A stretch of 64,000 nt of DNA from Pseudomonas sp. B21_DOA (GCA_030544685.1 CP086683.1:2666001-2730000); one strand, 5' to 3'. Positions 28,760 through 38,458 are shown, numbered from the stretch's first letter. Notes: a model not told the origin generated them from the sequence alone. Program-made: numbers and translations.

Positions 28760-28813
28760 ATTGAAGTGGCGCGTCCAGGTGCTGGGCGCGTTTAAGACTG
28801 CTTGGAGGTCGAA

Positions 28814-29197
28814 TTGAACAAAGACATGAAAATCCTCATCGTTGATGACTTCTCAACGATGCGGCGGATCATCAAGAACCTGCTGCGCGATCTTGGGTTC
28901 ACCAACACCGTCGAGGCCGACGATGGCGTCACCGCCATTCCGGTGCTCAACAGCGGCAGCATCGACTTTCTGGTAACGGACTGGAACATGCCGGGCATGA
29001 CCGGTATCGACCTGCTGCGTCACGTGCGCGCCGATGAAAAACTCAAGCACCTCCCGGTGTTGATGGTGACTGCTGAAGCCAAGCGCGAGCAGATCATCGA
29101 GGCCGCTCAGGCCGGTGTGAACGGTTACGTAGTCAAACCTTTCACGGCTCAAGCGTTGAAAGACAAAATCGAGAAGATTTTCGAACGCATCGGCTGA
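28814..29197 (+). CDS. cheY: Chemotaxis response regulator CheY
   Basis: CheY is the single-domain regulator that, when phosphorylated by CheA, binds FliM and changes motor rotation. It has the acid pocket (ILIVDD), phosphoacceptor Asp in [10 protein letters not shown], Thr/Ala pair MVTAEAK and Lys in YVVKPFT. TTG at 28814 is placed 5 bases after GGAGG and gives [12 protein letters not shown]. The ATG at 28826 (124 residues), which matches the usual annotated start, has no ribosome site at the right distance. The stop overlaps an ATG 18 bases before the cheZ start. Confidence 0.93.
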   Translation: MNKDMKILIVDDFSTMRRIIKNLLRDLGFTNTVEADDGVTAIPVLNSGSIDFLVTDWNMPGMTGIDLLRHVRADEKLKHLPVLMVTAEAKREQIIEAAQAGVNGYVVKPFTAQALKDKIEKIFERIG

Positions 29198-29214
29198 TGA
29201 ATGCGCGGGGAGCT

Positions 29215-30003
29215 ATGGAGCATAACGAATCATCACAGGGCGATTTCGAATCGACCCTGAAAAAACACGCAGTCGAACTGGTCGAGAGCCTTGAAAAAGG
29301 CAAGTTCGGCGACGCGGTGCAACTGATCCATGAGCTCAATCAGACCCGTGACCGCGGCCTGTATCAGGAAGTGGGCAAGCTCACACGTGAACTGCACAGT
29401 GCGATCGTCAATTTCCAGATCGATCCGCACATGCCGCAGGCTGAGGAAGTGTCGCAAATCACCGACGCCACCGAACGCCTGGGCTATGTGGTCAAGCTGA
29501 CGGAAGCCGCGGCCAACCGCACCATGGATCTGGTGGAAAGCGCCACGCCGGTGGTCAACAGTCTCGCTGATGAAGCGCAGACCTTGAGCGCCGATTGGGG
29601 CCGCTTCATGCGTCGCGAGGTCGGGGCTGAAGAGTTCCGCGAACTGGCGCGCCGGGTCGACGGTTTTCTGTCACGCAGCAGCACGGACAACCGTGCGGTG
29701 TCGAGCAACCTCAACGACATTCTGCTGGCTCAGGATTACCAGGACCTCACCGGTCAGGTGATCAAGCGCGTGACCCAACTGGTCACCGAAGTCGAAAGCA
29801 ATCTGCTCAAACTCGTGCTCATGGCCAGTCAGGTCGACCGCTTTGCGGGCATCGAACATGACCGCGCCGCAATGCTTGCTGAAAAAGATCCACAAAAACA
29901 TCTCTCGCAGGGTGAAGGTCCGCAGATTCATGCCGATAAACGAGAAGACGTTGTGTCCGGTCAGGACGATGTGGACGATTTGTTATCCAGCCTTGGATTC
30001 TAG
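29215..30003 (+). CDS. cheZ: CheY phosphatase CheZ
   Basis: CheZ dephosphorylates CheY-P. The 262-residue helical protein has the long hairpin region (LTEAAANRTMDLVESATPVV) and the catalytic segment LLAQDYQDLTGQVIKRV with the essential Gln in QDYQDLTGQV, plus a C-terminal CheY-binding tail ending DDLLSSLGF. ATG 29215 follows GGGGAG. An ATG at 29197, overlapping the cheY stop, would add six residues. cheA follows after 52 bases. Confidence 0.94.
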   Translation: MEHNESSQGDFESTLKKHAVELVESLEKGKFGDAVQLIHELNQTRDRGLYQEVGKLTRELHSAIVNFQIDPHMPQAEEVSQITDATERLGYVVKLTEAAANRTMDLVESATPVVNSLADEAQTLSADWGRFMRREVGAEEFRELARRVDGFLSRSSTDNRAVSSNLNDILLAQDYQDLTGQVIKRVTQLVTEVESNLLKLVLMASQVDRFAGIEHDRAAMLAEKDPQKHLSQGEGPQIHADKREDVVSGQDDVDDLLSSLGF

Positions 30004-30055
30004 AGTTTCGGAATTCGGGTTTTTGGGTTTTTAGACCTGTAGGAGCACCCCATTA

Positions 30056-32328
30056 ATGAGCTTCGGCGCCGATGAAGAGATCCTTCAGGATTTCCTGGTT
30101 GAGGCCGGCGAGATTCTTGAGCAACTGTCCGAACAACTGGTCGAGCTGGAAAGCCGCCCGGATGATGCAGATCTGCTCAATGCAATTTTTCGCGGTTTCC
30201 ACACTGTAAAAGGGGCGCCGGCTTCCTTCAGCTCAATGAGCTGGTGGAGTGCTGTCACATCGCCGAAAACGTGTTCGACATCCTGCGCAAGGGTGAGCGT
30301 CGCGTTGATGCAGAACTGATGGACGTGGTGCTCGAAGCACTGGACGCGGTGAACAGCATGTTCAGCGAAGTCCGTGAACGTGCACCGATCACCGCCGCGA
30401 CGCCGGAACTGCTGGCCGCGCTGGCGCGTCTGGCCGAGCCGCAATCGGCGGATGAAGCCGTGGCCGCACCGGTAGAAGTGGTGGAAGAGCCGGTCGCCGA
30501 AAGCGCATCGGACGACATTACCGATAACGAATTCGAACAACTGCTGGACTCGCTGAATGCCGTCAAGGCTCAGGCCGAGGCCCCGGCCGCTGTTGTTGCT
30601 CCGGCGCAGGTTGCCGACACGGCCGCCAGCGATGAAATCACCGACGCCGAATTTGAATCGCTGCTCGATCAACTGCACGGCAAAGGCCAGTTCGCTGTCG
30701 ATGCGGTCGCTCCGGCGCCAGCAGCAGCGGCTCCGGCCGCACCTGCTGCGGGCGACAGCTCGGACATCACCGACGACGAATTCGAAGCCTTGCTCGATCA
30801 GTTGCACGGCAAGGGCAACTTCGCCGTTGACGCGCTGGAATCGGCCATCGCTTCGGCGCCGGCAGCCCCTGCTGCACCGGCAGCCGCTGCGGCCGGCAGC
30901 GACCTGATCAGCGATCACGAATTCGAATCGCTGCTCGACGAATTGCACGGCAAAGGCAAGTTTGACGCCAGCGCTGCGACTGCCGGCTCTGCCTCGAGCG
31001 TCGCCACGCCAGCGGCGAAAGCTCCGGCTGCCGCTGCTGCGCCGAAACCTGCGGCCAAGCCTGAGCCGAAAGCCGAGGCGTCGAAACCGGCCGCCGCTGC
31101 TGCACCGGCTGCGGCTCGCGCTCCTGCGACACCGCCCGCGGAAAAACCGGCCAGCGAAGCGGAAACCACCGTACGCGTCGACACCGCGCGGCTCGACGAG
31201 ATCATGAACATGGTCGGCGAGCTGGTGCTGGTGCGTAACCGTCTGGTGCGCCTGGGCCTCAACAGCGGCGACGAAGCCATGTCCAAGGCCGTGTCGAACC
31301 TCGACGTGGTCACCGCTGACCTGCAGACCGCCGTGATGAAGACGCGGATGCAGCCGATCAAGAAGGTCTTCGGGCGCTTCCCGCGTCTGGTTCGCGACCT
31401 TGCACGTCAGCTCAAGAAAGAGATCAACCTGGAACTGGTGGGTGAAGAAACCGACCTCGACAAAAACCTTGTCGAGGCTCTGGCCGACCCGCTGGTCCAC
31501 TTGGTGCGCAACGCCGTCGACCACGGCATCGAGTCGCCGGAAGAACGCGAAGCGTCGGGCAAGGCCCGTGGCGGTCGCGTGGTGCTGGCGGCCGAGCAGG
31601 AAGGCGACCATATCCTGCTGTCGATCTCCGACGACGGCAAAGGCATGGACCCGAACGTGCTGCGCGCCATTGCGGTAAAACGCGGCGTGATGGACAAGGA
31701 CGCGGCCGATCGCCTGAGCGATACCGAGTGCTACAACCTGATTTTCGCCCCGGGTTTCTCGACCAAGACCGAGATCTCCGACGTGTCCGGCCGTGGTGTC
31801 GGCATGGACGTGGTGAAGACCAAGATTTCCCAGCTCAACGGTTCGATCAACATCTATTCGACCAAGGGCCAGGGTTCGAAGATCGTCATCAAGGTGCCGT
31901 TGACCCTCGCGATCATGCCGACGCTGATGGTCATGCTCGGCAATCAGGCGTTCGCGTTCCCGCTGGTCAACGTCAACGAAATCTTCCACCTCGACCTGTC
32001 GACCACCAACGTCGTCGACGGTCAGGAAGTGGTGATCGTGCGCGACAAGGCGCTGCCATTGTTCTACCTCAAGCGCTGGCTGGTCAGCTCCGCCGCTCAC
32101 GAAGAGCAGCGCGAAGGCCATGTAGTGATTCTTTCGGTGGGCACTCAGCGGATCGGCTTCGTCGTCGATCAACTGGTCGGCCAGGAAGAAGTGGTCATCA
32201 AGCCATTGGGCAAAATGCTTCAGGGAACTCCAGGCATGTCTGGCGCCACCATCACCGGTGACGGCCGCATTGCGCTGATTCTCGATGTTCCAAGCATGCT
32301 CAAGCGTTACGCCACGAAGCGTATTTGA
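30056..32328 (+). CDS. cheA: Chemotaxis histidine kinase CheA (frame broken by one base)
   Basis: CheA receives receptor signals through CheW and phosphorylates CheY and CheB. The P1 Hpt domain has His49 in FRGFHTVKG. The frame breaks right after, in a run of four G (30212-30215); one more G restores VKGGAGFLQLNELVECCHIA and about 757 residues. As given the first part is only 87 residues and would look like a lone Hpt fragment. The long Ala/Pro-rich linker holds four copies of an I(S/T)DxEFExLLD motif (near 30513, 30634, 30763 and 30904). Dimerisation, HATPase (HLVRNAVDHGIESPEER, DDGKGMDP) and C-terminal CheW-like domains follow intact. Confidence 0.94.
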
Positions 32329-32377
32329 ATCCGGGGCGGCGGCGCGATGACGCGCTGCTGCACCTAATGGAGTGTTT

Positions 32378-33517
32378 ATGGCAGTCAAAGTCCTGGTGGT
32401 GGACGATTCGGGGTTTTTCCGCCGCCGCGTCTCGGAAATTCTTTCGTCGGATCCGAGCATCCAGGTGGTCGGCACGGCCACCAACGGTAAAGAGGCGATC
32501 GATCAGGCCATGGCCCTCAAGCCTGACGTGATCACCATGGACTACGAGATGCCGATGATGGACGGCATCACGGCGGTGCGGCACATCATGCAGCGCTGCC
32601 CGACCCCGGTGTTGATGTTCTCCTCGCTGACTCACGAAGGCGCACGGGTAACCCTCGATGCGCTGGACGCCGGTGCGGTGGATTTCCTGCCGAAGAATTT
32701 CGAAGACATCTCGCGCAACCCCGAGAAGGTCAAGCAACTGCTGTGCGAGAAAGTCCATAGCATCTCGCGCAGTAACCGTCGTTTCAGTGCCTACAGCGCG
32801 CCGGCTCCCGCCGCTGCGCCAGCGCCGACGCCTGCTCCGGCAGCGTCGAGCTACGGCAGCCACACGAGCCACAGCAGCGCTGTCCCGGCACGTCCGGCGC
32901 CAGCGCCTGCCCGTGCCTCCGCTGCCAGCGCTTCGTCGCCAGCACCGAAACGCAAAGCCTACAAACTGGTGGCCATCGGCACATCGACTGGCGGCCCGGT
33001 TGCGCTGCAACGTGTACTGACGCAATTGCCGGCGAACTTCCCGGCGCCGATTGTGCTGATCCAGCACATGCCGGCGGCGTTCACCAAAGCGTTTGCCGAA
33101 CGTCTCGACAAGCTCTGCCGCATCAGCGTCAAGGAAGCCGAGGATGGCGACATCCTGCGTCCGGGCCTGGCGCTGCTGGCACCGGGTGGCAAGCAGATGA
33201 TGATCGACGGCCGTGGCGCGGTGAAGATCCTGCCGGGCGACGAACGTCTGAATTACAAGCCGTGCGTGGACATCACGTTCGGTTCGGCGGCGAAATCCTA
33301 CGGCGACAAAGTTCTGGCAGTCGTGCTGACCGGCATGGGCGCCGACGGCCGCGAGGGCGCGCGTCTGCTCAAGCAGGGCGGCAGTTCGGTGTGGGCGCAG
33401 GACGAAGCAAGCTGCGTGATCTACGGCATGCCGATGGCCATCGTCAAAGCCGATCTGGCTGACGCTGTGTACGGTCTGGACGACATCGGCAAGCACATCG
33501 TCGAGGCGTGTATCTGA
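32378..33517 (+). CDS. cheB: Chemotaxis methylesterase CheB
   Basis: CheB removes methyl groups from receptors for adaptation. The 379-residue product has a receiver domain with Asp55 ([13 protein letters not shown]), a Pro/Ala/Ser-rich linker (about 135-190), and the esterase domain with the catalytic Ser in [11 protein letters not shown], His in IQHMPAAFT and Asp in [13 protein letters not shown] 32378 is used. A GTG at 32372 would add two residues. The stop overlaps the motC ATG (TGATG). Confidence 0.95.
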   Translation: MAVKVLVVDDSGFFRRRVSEILSSDPSIQVVGTATNGKEAIDQAMALKPDVITMDYEMPMMDGITAVRHIMQRCPTPVLMFSSLTHEGARVTLDALDAGAVDFLPKNFEDISRNPEKVKQLLCEKVHSISRSNRRFSAYSAPAPAAAPAPTPAPAASSYGSHTSHSSAVPARPAPAPARASAASASSPAPKRKAYKLVAIGTSTGGPVALQRVLTQLPANFPAPIVLIQHMPAAFTKAFAERLDKLCRISVKEAEDGDILRPGLALLAPGGKQMMIDGRGAVKILPGDERLNYKPCVDITFGSAAKSYGDKVLAVVLTGMGADGREGARLLKQGGSSVWAQDEASCVIYGMPMAIVKADLADAVYGLDDIGKHIVEACI

Positions 33518-34257
33518 TGGATGTTCTCAGCCTTATCGGCCTCATCATGGCGTTCGTCGCCATCATCGGCGGCAACTACCTTGAAGGCGGTCACCTCGGC
33601 GCACTGGCCAACGGCCCGGCGGCGCTGATCGTGCTGGGCGGCACGGTCGGTGCCGCGCTGCTGCAATCGCCGATGAGCGCGTTCAAGCGCGCCATGCAGA
33701 TTCTCGCGTGGATCTTCTTTCCGCCGCGTGTCGACCTCGCCGGTGGCATCGACCGCGTGGTCAATTGGAGCCTGACGGCGCGCAAGGAAGGCCTGCTCGG
33801 CCTCGAAGGCGTGGCCGACGCCGAACCCGACAGCTATTCGCGCAAGGGCCTGCAACTGCTGGTCGACGGCGCCGAGCCGGAAGCCATTCGCAGCATTCTC
33901 GAAGTGGATTTCTACACTCAGGAATCCCGCGATATCGAAGCGGCCAAGGTCTTTGAAAGCATGGGCGGCTACGCGCCGACCATTGGCATCATCGGTGCGG
34001 TGATGGGCCTGATTCACGTCATGGGCAACCTCGCCGATCCGTCGCAACTGGGTAACGGCATTGCCGTGGCGTTCGTCGCGACCATCTATGGCGTGGCCAG
34101 TGCCAACCTGATCCTTTTACCGGTCGCGGCCAAGCTCAAGTCCATCGCGTTGCGGCAGTCGCGTTATCGCGAAATGTTGCTGGAAGGAATTCTGTCGATC
34201 GCCGAAGGTGAAAACCCTCGTTCCATTGAGTTGAAGCTGCAAGGCTTCATGGACTAA
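33517..34257 (+). CDS. motC: Flagellar stator protein MotC
   Basis: MotC is a MotA-type stator subunit; with MotD it forms the second stator of Pseudomonas, important for swarming. The 246-residue protein has four transmembrane helices, including [20 protein letters not shown] at the start and GYAPTIGIIGAVMGLIHVMG, and the cytoplasmic loop that touches FliG. The ATG overlaps the cheB stop, and motD begins 12 bases downstream. Confidence 0.95.
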   Translation: MDVLSLIGLIMAFVAIIGGNYLEGGHLGALANGPAALIVLGGTVGAALLQSPMSAFKRAMQILAWIFFPPRVDLAGGIDRVVNWSLTARKEGLLGLEGVADAEPDSYSRKGLQLLVDGAEPEAIRSILEVDFYTQESRDIEAAKVFESMGGYAPTIGIIGAVMGLIHVMGNLADPSQLGNGIAVAFVATIYGVASANLILLPVAAKLKSIALRQSRYREMLLEGILSIAEGENPRSIELKLQGFMD

Positions 34258-34269
34258 GGGAATAACCTC

Positions 34270-35160
34270 ATGGCTCGTCGTCGCCACCAGGAAGAACACG
34301 TCAATCACGAGCGCTGGCTCGTGTCCTACGCGGATTTCATCACTTTGCTGTTCGCGTTTTTCGTGGTGATGTACTCGATCTCGTCGATCAACGAAGGCAA
34401 ATACAAAGTCATTTCCGAAGCGCTGATCGGCGTGTTTACCGACTCCGATCGCTCGCTAAAACCGATTCCGATCGGCGACGAACGACCGAAAACCGTGACC
34501 CCGGCCAAGCCGCTGGTCAAGGATGCCGAGCAGGTCGACGCCGGTATATCCGGGGCCAGCGATCCGCTGAAAAGCATCGCCGATGACATCAGCGCCGCGT
34601 TCGGTGACTTGATCAGCTCCAACCAGATGACCGTGCGCGGCAACGAGTTGTGGGTCGAGATCGAGCTCAATTCCAGCCTGTTGTTTGGCAGCGGCGACGC
34701 CATGCCGAGCGACATCGCGTTCAACATCATCGACAAGGTCGCGGCGATCCTCAAACCGTTCGACAACCCGATCCACGTCGAAGGCTTCACCGACGATCAA
34801 CCGATCCGCACCGCGCAGTACCCGACCAACTGGGAACTGTCCTCGGCGCGTTCGGCGAGCATCGTGCGCATGCTCGCCATGCAGGGTGTGAACCCTGGGC
34901 GACTGGCATCGGTAGGCTACGGCGAATTCCAGCCAGTGGCCAACAATGCCACGGTCGAAGGCCGGGCGAAGAACCGTCGTGTGGTGCTGGTGGTGTCGCG
35001 CAATCTCGATGTGCGCCGCAGCCTCACCGGCACCGGAACCGCCAATGCGCAACCGGATGCGGCGTTGAAGCGCGCTGGCACACAAACTGCACCGACCCCG
35101 GTCAAGACGCCGGGACGCGAGAGTGCCGTCAATTCTCCGTCGCCCGCATTAACACGCTGA
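34270..35160 (+). CDS. motD: Flagellar stator protein MotD
   Basis: MotD is the MotB-type partner of MotC and anchors the stator to peptidoglycan. The 296 residues have a charged N-terminus (ARRRHQEEHVNHERWLVSYA), one transmembrane helix (FITLLFAFFVVMYSISSI) with the proton-binding Asp in SYADF, and an OmpA-like periplasmic domain (IHVEGFTDDQPI, YGEFQPVANN, KNRRVVLVV). The Pro/Thr-rich tail is variable. It closes the cheYZAB-motCD block; parC follows after 43 bases. Confidence 0.95.
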   Translation: MARRRHQEEHVNHERWLVSYADFITLLFAFFVVMYSISSINEGKYKVISEALIGVFTDSDRSLKPIPIGDERPKTVTPAKPLVKDAEQVDAGISGASDPLKSIADDISAAFGDLISSNQMTVRGNELWVEIELNSSLLFGSGDAMPSDIAFNIIDKVAAILKPFDNPIHVEGFTDDQPIRTAQYPTNWELSSARSASIVRMLAMQGVNPGRLASVGYGEFQPVANNATVEGRAKNRRVVLVVSRNLDVRRSLTGTGTANAQPDAALKRAGTQTAPTPVKTPGRESAVNSPSPALTR

Positions 35161-35203
35161 AGCATGTCTCGGCCATTCAACCTGGCCGGGAGGAACGAAC
35201 TGA

Positions 35204-35992
35204 ATGAGAGTCTGGGCAGTCGCCAATCAAAAGGGTGGTGTCGGTAAAACCACATCTTCCATCGCTCTAGCCGGGTTGCTGGCCGAGGCGGGCAAGCGCG
35301 TGGTTGTGGTCGATCTCGATCCGCACGGCTCGATGACCAGCTATTTCGGTTACGACCCCGACAGCCTGGAACACAGCAACTACGACCTGTTTCTGCACAA
35401 GGGCAGCGTGCCGCAAGGCCTGCCGGGGCAGTTGCTGTTGTCGACCAGCGACGAACGCATTTCCCTGCTGCCATCGAGCACTGCACTGGCCACCCTTGAG
35501 CGCCAGTCGCCGGGGCAGAGTGGCCTGGGTCTGGTGATCGCCAAGAGTCTGGCGCAACTGTGGCAGGACTTCGATTACGCGATCATCGACAGCCCGCCGT
35601 TGCTCGGTGTGCTGATGGTCAACGCCCTTGCGGCGAGCCAGCAATTGGTGATCCCGGTGCAGACCGAGCACTTGGCCGTGAAAGGTCTGGAGCGCATGGT
35701 TAACACCCTGGCGATGATCAATCGTTCGCGCAAACAGCCGTTGCCGTTCAGCATCGTGCCGACTTTGTTTGACCGCCGCACGCAGGCGTCGATGGGCACC
35801 TTGCGCGTGCTGCGTGACAAATTTCCCGACGACATCTGGCACGGCTACATCCCGGTCGATACTCGTCTGCGCGACGCCAGCCGGGCGGGCGTCACGCCTT
35901 CGCAATTCGACGGCAAGAGCCGTGGCGTGCTGGCCTACCGCGCGCTGCTCAAGCACCTGCTCGCGCAGCAACTTGTTCCGCAGGTGGCCTGA
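35204..35992 (+). CDS. parC: ParA-like ATPase of the chemotaxis cluster (ParC)
   Basis: A 262-residue ParA-family ATPase with deviant Walker A NQKGGVGKTTSS (about 9-19), VVVDLDPHGSMTSYF and IIDSPPLLG. In Vibrio and P. aeruginosa the orphan ParC/ParP pair places chemotaxis arrays at the pole. Here it lies directly before a ParP-like gene and cheW, which supports that role. It is clearly different from fleN (the other ParA/MinD-type gene in this window). Confidence 0.88.
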   Translation: MRVWAVANQKGGVGKTTSSIALAGLLAEAGKRVVVVDLDPHGSMTSYFGYDPDSLEHSNYDLFLHKGSVPQGLPGQLLLSTSDERISLLPSSTALATLERQSPGQSGLGLVIAKSLAQLWQDFDYAIIDSPPLLGVLMVNALAASQQLVIPVQTEHLAVKGLERMVNTLAMINRSRKQPLPFSIVPTLFDRRTQASMGTLRVLRDKFPDDIWHGYIPVDTRLRDASRAGVTPSQFDGKSRGVLAYRALLKHLLAQQLVPQVA

Positions 35993-36020
35993 GATGATTT
36001 CGATCTGCTTGCCCGAACCC

Positions 36021-36044
36021 TGTGGGAGCGAGCCTGCTTGCGAA
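36021..36044 (+). repeat. Single REP (family A variant) between parC and parP
   Basis: One forward copy of the GGGAGCGAGCCTGCTTGCGA type, with a C-to-T change in the centre. No inverted partner is visible nearby. It lies in the short gap inside an otherwise compact operon. Confidence 0.8.
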
Positions 36045-36082
36045 GCAGACAACGCGGTTTCCCTGTCAGGCGCTGATCACCG

Positions 36083-37036
36083 ATGAACCGCCCAGTGAAA
36101 CTCACGTCACGTCCGCAACAGGCCTTGCAGTCCTATCTGGAAGACCTGCTGCTCGACTTGCCCGAGGACTTGCCTGCGCCGGTCGAAGCGCTACCGCCAG
36201 TCGTCGAACAGGCGCAGCCTGAAGTGGTGGAAAGCACCGAGGCCATGGACGAGTTCCAGGCCGCGGTGCTGGAAGAGCAGGCCCGTGACGCGCAGAAATC
36301 CGTCGCTCCGATTGCCGCGCCTGCTGCTGCCCCCGTGGCCAAAGCACCGGTGGCGCTGATCGACGAACCGCGCGCGCCACTGTCGACACTGGCGCCGCTG
36401 CTGCAAACACAATTATTGACCGTGCCGGAACCCGAACCGGAGCCAGAACCCGCGCCGCAGATTGCTGAGCCGCAGGTGCTGGTCCCGCCGCTGGTGGAAG
36501 TGCACCTGCCGCCGAACAACCCGCCGCCACCGGTCGAACCCGATGGCCGTCCGGCCTGGGCTGCCGAAGCCTTCGAATGCTTGCTGTTCGATGTCGCCGG
36601 GCTGACCCTGGCGGTGCCGCTGGTGTGCCTCGGCTCGATCTATTCGCTGGCCGGCCACGAGCTGACGCCGCTGTTTGGCCAGCCGGAGTGGTTCCTCGGC
36701 ATTCTGCCGAGCCAGGCCGGCAATCTGAAAGTCTTGGACACCGCGCGTTGGGTCATGCCGGATCGTTACCGCGATGACTTCCGGCAGGGCCTGCAATATG
36801 TGATTTCGGTACAAGGTTACGAGTGGGGGCTGGCGGTGCATCAGGTCAGCCGCTCGTTGCGCCTGGACCCGAATGAAATCAAATGGAGAAGTCACCGGGG
36901 TCAGCGGCCATGGCTCGCCGGCACCGTGATCGAGCACATGTGTGCATTGCTTGACGTATCCGCACTGGCCGAGTTGATCGCCAGCGGCGGGGCAAAGCAC
37001 TTGAGCGGCAACAAGCCGCTACATAAACCGACATAG
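36083..37036 (+). CDS. parP: CheW-domain protein ParP
   Basis: A 317-residue protein with a long Pro/Glu/Val-rich N-terminal region (about 20-155, including an EPEPEPEPAP run) and a C-terminal CheW-like domain (LLFDVAGLTLAVPLVCLGSI, QVSRSLRLDPNEIKW). In known systems ParP links the ParC ATPase to the CheA array and stops array breakdown. Position between parC and cheW supports the name. The family is variable in its linker, so the function is inferred. Confidence 0.85.
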   Translation: MNRPVKLTSRPQQALQSYLEDLLLDLPEDLPAPVEALPPVVEQAQPEVVESTEAMDEFQAAVLEEQARDAQKSVAPIAAPAAAPVAKAPVALIDEPRAPLSTLAPLLQTQLLTVPEPEPEPEPAPQIAEPQVLVPPLVEVHLPPNNPPPPVEPDGRPAWAAEAFECLLFDVAGLTLAVPLVCLGSIYSLAGHELTPLFGQPEWFLGILPSQAGNLKVLDTARWVMPDRYRDDFRQGLQYVISVQGYEWGLAVHQVSRSLRLDPNEIKWRSHRGQRPWLAGTVIEHMCALLDVSALAELIASGGAKHLSGNKPLHKPT

Positions 37037-37092
37037 CAGCCGACATAACAATCAGGCGATGGCATTTTTCAACGCCACCACACAGAACACAC

Positions 37093-37112
37093 ACCGCCCA
37101 GGGCGGTTTTTT
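37093..37112 (+). terminator. Intrinsic terminator between parP and cheW
   Basis: ACCGCC (37093-37098), a 3-nt loop and GGCGGT (37102-37107) are followed by six T. The stem is short but GC-rich. cheW starts 14 bases later, so partial termination could lower cheW relative to upstream genes, unless cheW has its own promoter. Confidence 0.6.
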
Positions 37113-37125
37113 CGAGGGTCAGGGT

Positions 37126-37611
37126 ATGAGTAGTCAGGCGTCGAATGCAAAAGGTTCTGAAGATCCGATCCTGCAATGGGTGACCTTCAAACTGGATAAC
37201 GAAACCTACGGCATCAACGTGATGCGCGTGCAGGAAGTGCTGCGCTACACCGAGATCGCCCCGGTACCGGGTGCACCGAGCTACGTGCTGGGCATCATCA
37301 ACCTGCGCGGTAACGTGGTCACCGTGATCGACACCCGTCAGCGCTTCGGCCTGCACAGCGGCGAGATCAGCGACAACACCCGTATCGTCATCATCGAAGC
37401 CGACAAGCAAGTCGTCGGCATCATGGTCGACAGCGTTGCCGAAGTGGTTTACCTGCGTCAGTCGGAAATCGAAACCGCACCGAACGTCGGTAACGAAGAA
37501 TCGGCCAAGTTCATTCAGGGCGTGTGCAACAAGAACAACGAGCTGCTGATTCTGGTCGAGCTGGACAAGATGATGAGCGAAGAAGAATGGTCGGAACTGG
37601 AGAGCATCTGA
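37126..37611 (+). CDS. cheW: Chemotaxis coupling protein CheW
   Basis: CheW links receptors to CheA in the array. The 161-residue product has the CheW beta-barrel motifs: WVTFKLDNETYGINVMRVQE, GIINLRGNVVTVIDTR (the receptor/CheA-binding signature), and VGIMVDSVAEVV. ATG at 37126 lies shortly after the hairpin terminator, with AGGGT as a weak ribosome site. A DUF2802 gene starts one base after the stop. Confidence 0.96.
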   Translation: MSSQASNAKGSEDPILQWVTFKLDNETYGINVMRVQEVLRYTEIAPVPGAPSYVLGIINLRGNVVTVIDTRQRFGLHSGEISDNTRIVIIEADKQVVGIMVDSVAEVVYLRQSEIETAPNVGNEESAKFIQGVCNKNNELLILVELDKMMSEEEWSELESI

Positions 37612-37612
37612 T

Positions 37613-38008
37613 TTGATTCTCGAGGTTGCGGTAATTGTTCTGTTCCTGTTCTGGGCCGGCACGCTGGCGATGTTCGTCTCGTACATCAAGGCGCAGCGAG
37701 TAATCGCTGCACAGCAGGCCCAGGGTGATGCGCTGCGTGATCAGCGCATCAAGGAGCTGGCCAAACGCGTCGACGACTACCAGAACGGCAACGTGCGCAT
37801 GGGCGAAGCCCTGCACGAGTTGCGCGCGGTGGTGAGCCCGTTGCCGGACAAGATCGTTGCACTGGAACAACGCGACCCGTCTAGCCTGTCATTCGCCCAG
37901 GCGGCGAAACTTGTAGGCATGGGCGCCAGCGTCGATGAACTGACTCAGTCGTGCGGCTTGACCCAGGCTGAGGCGGAGTTGATGCGCAAGTTGCACAAGG
38001 GCAGCTAG
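37613..38008 (+). CDS. DUF2802 membrane-anchored protein
   Basis: A 131-residue protein with an N-terminal membrane helix (ILEVAVIVLFLFWAGTLAMF), a coiled segment and a C-terminal helix-turn-helix-like motif (LSFAQAAKLVGMGASVDELTQSCGLTQAEAELM). This is the DUF2802 gene that closes the cheW operon in Pseudomonas; its function is unknown. The TTG at 37613 follows the cheW stop by one base, indicating translational coupling. Confidence 0.8.
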   Translation: MILEVAVIVLFLFWAGTLAMFVSYIKAQRVIAAQQAQGDALRDQRIKELAKRVDDYQNGNVRMGEALHELRAVVSPLPDKIVALEQRDPSSLSFAQAAKLVGMGASVDELTQSCGLTQAEAELMRKLHKGS

Positions 38009-38049
38009 AAGCTTCAAGCTTTCAGCGGCAAGCAAGATCAAAAGCGCTA

Positions 38050-38113
38050 TTCGCGAGCAGGCTCGCTCCCACATTTGATCACGGTCGAATGTGGGAGCGA
38101 GCCTGCTCGCGAA
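38050..38113. repeat. REP pair (family A) between convergent operons
   Basis: Inverted copies lie at 38050-38073 (reverse) and 38091-38113 (forward), only 17 bases apart, between the ends of the DUF2802 gene and the minus-strand FlhB-like gene. It could serve as a bidirectional terminator. Confidence 0.88.
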
Positions 38114-38128
38114 GGCGTCTTTGAAACC

Positions 38129-38458
38129 TCAATAGTCATCCCCGCGTGCGGTGATGTCCTTCTCGACCATCGGCGCGTTCGGGTCCTGTCCCTCGGGGAA
38201 TTTGCCCTTCAGATTCCACGCAAACGCGATGATCTCGGCGATGGTGCGATAGAGCTCTTCGGGGATGCTGTCGCCCAGTTCCATCCGCGCGAGCAGGCGC
38301 ACCAGTTCGGCGTTTTCGTAGATCGGCACTTCGTAATCGCGTGCGATGCGCAGGATTTCTTCGGCCAGTTCATCGTCGCCCTTGGCGGTGAGGGTCGGGG
38401 CGTGGTTGCCGTCGTATTTGAGGGCAATAGCCTGGCGAGGGGCAGTGGAATCGTTCAT
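38129..38458 (-). CDS. FlhB C-terminal-like protein (FlhX type)
   Basis: A 109-residue protein related to the cytoplasmic C-terminal part of FlhB that remains after autocleavage: QAIALKYDGNHAPTLTAKGDDELAEEILRIA resembles the FlhB segment directly after NPTH, with IPEELYRTIAEIIAFAW matching the end. It has no membrane helices and no NPTH motif. Such FlhX proteins can substitute for the FlhB C-domain in some bacteria. It overlaps the end of the FliK-like gene by 4 bases, so a second FliK/FlhB-type pair is encoded as one unit. Confidence 0.85.
   Translation of the reverse strand: MNDSTAPRQAIALKYDGNHAPTLTAKGDDELAEEILRIARDYEVPIYENAELVRLLARMELGDSIPEELYRTIAEIIAFAWNLKGKFPEGQDPNAPMVEKDITARGDDY

Noticed and set aside
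30056..30319. A short stand-alone Hpt-domain gene (87 residues) before CheA.
   Set aside because: It is the N-terminus of CheA cut off by the one-base loss at 30212-30215; restoring the base joins the two parts in frame.
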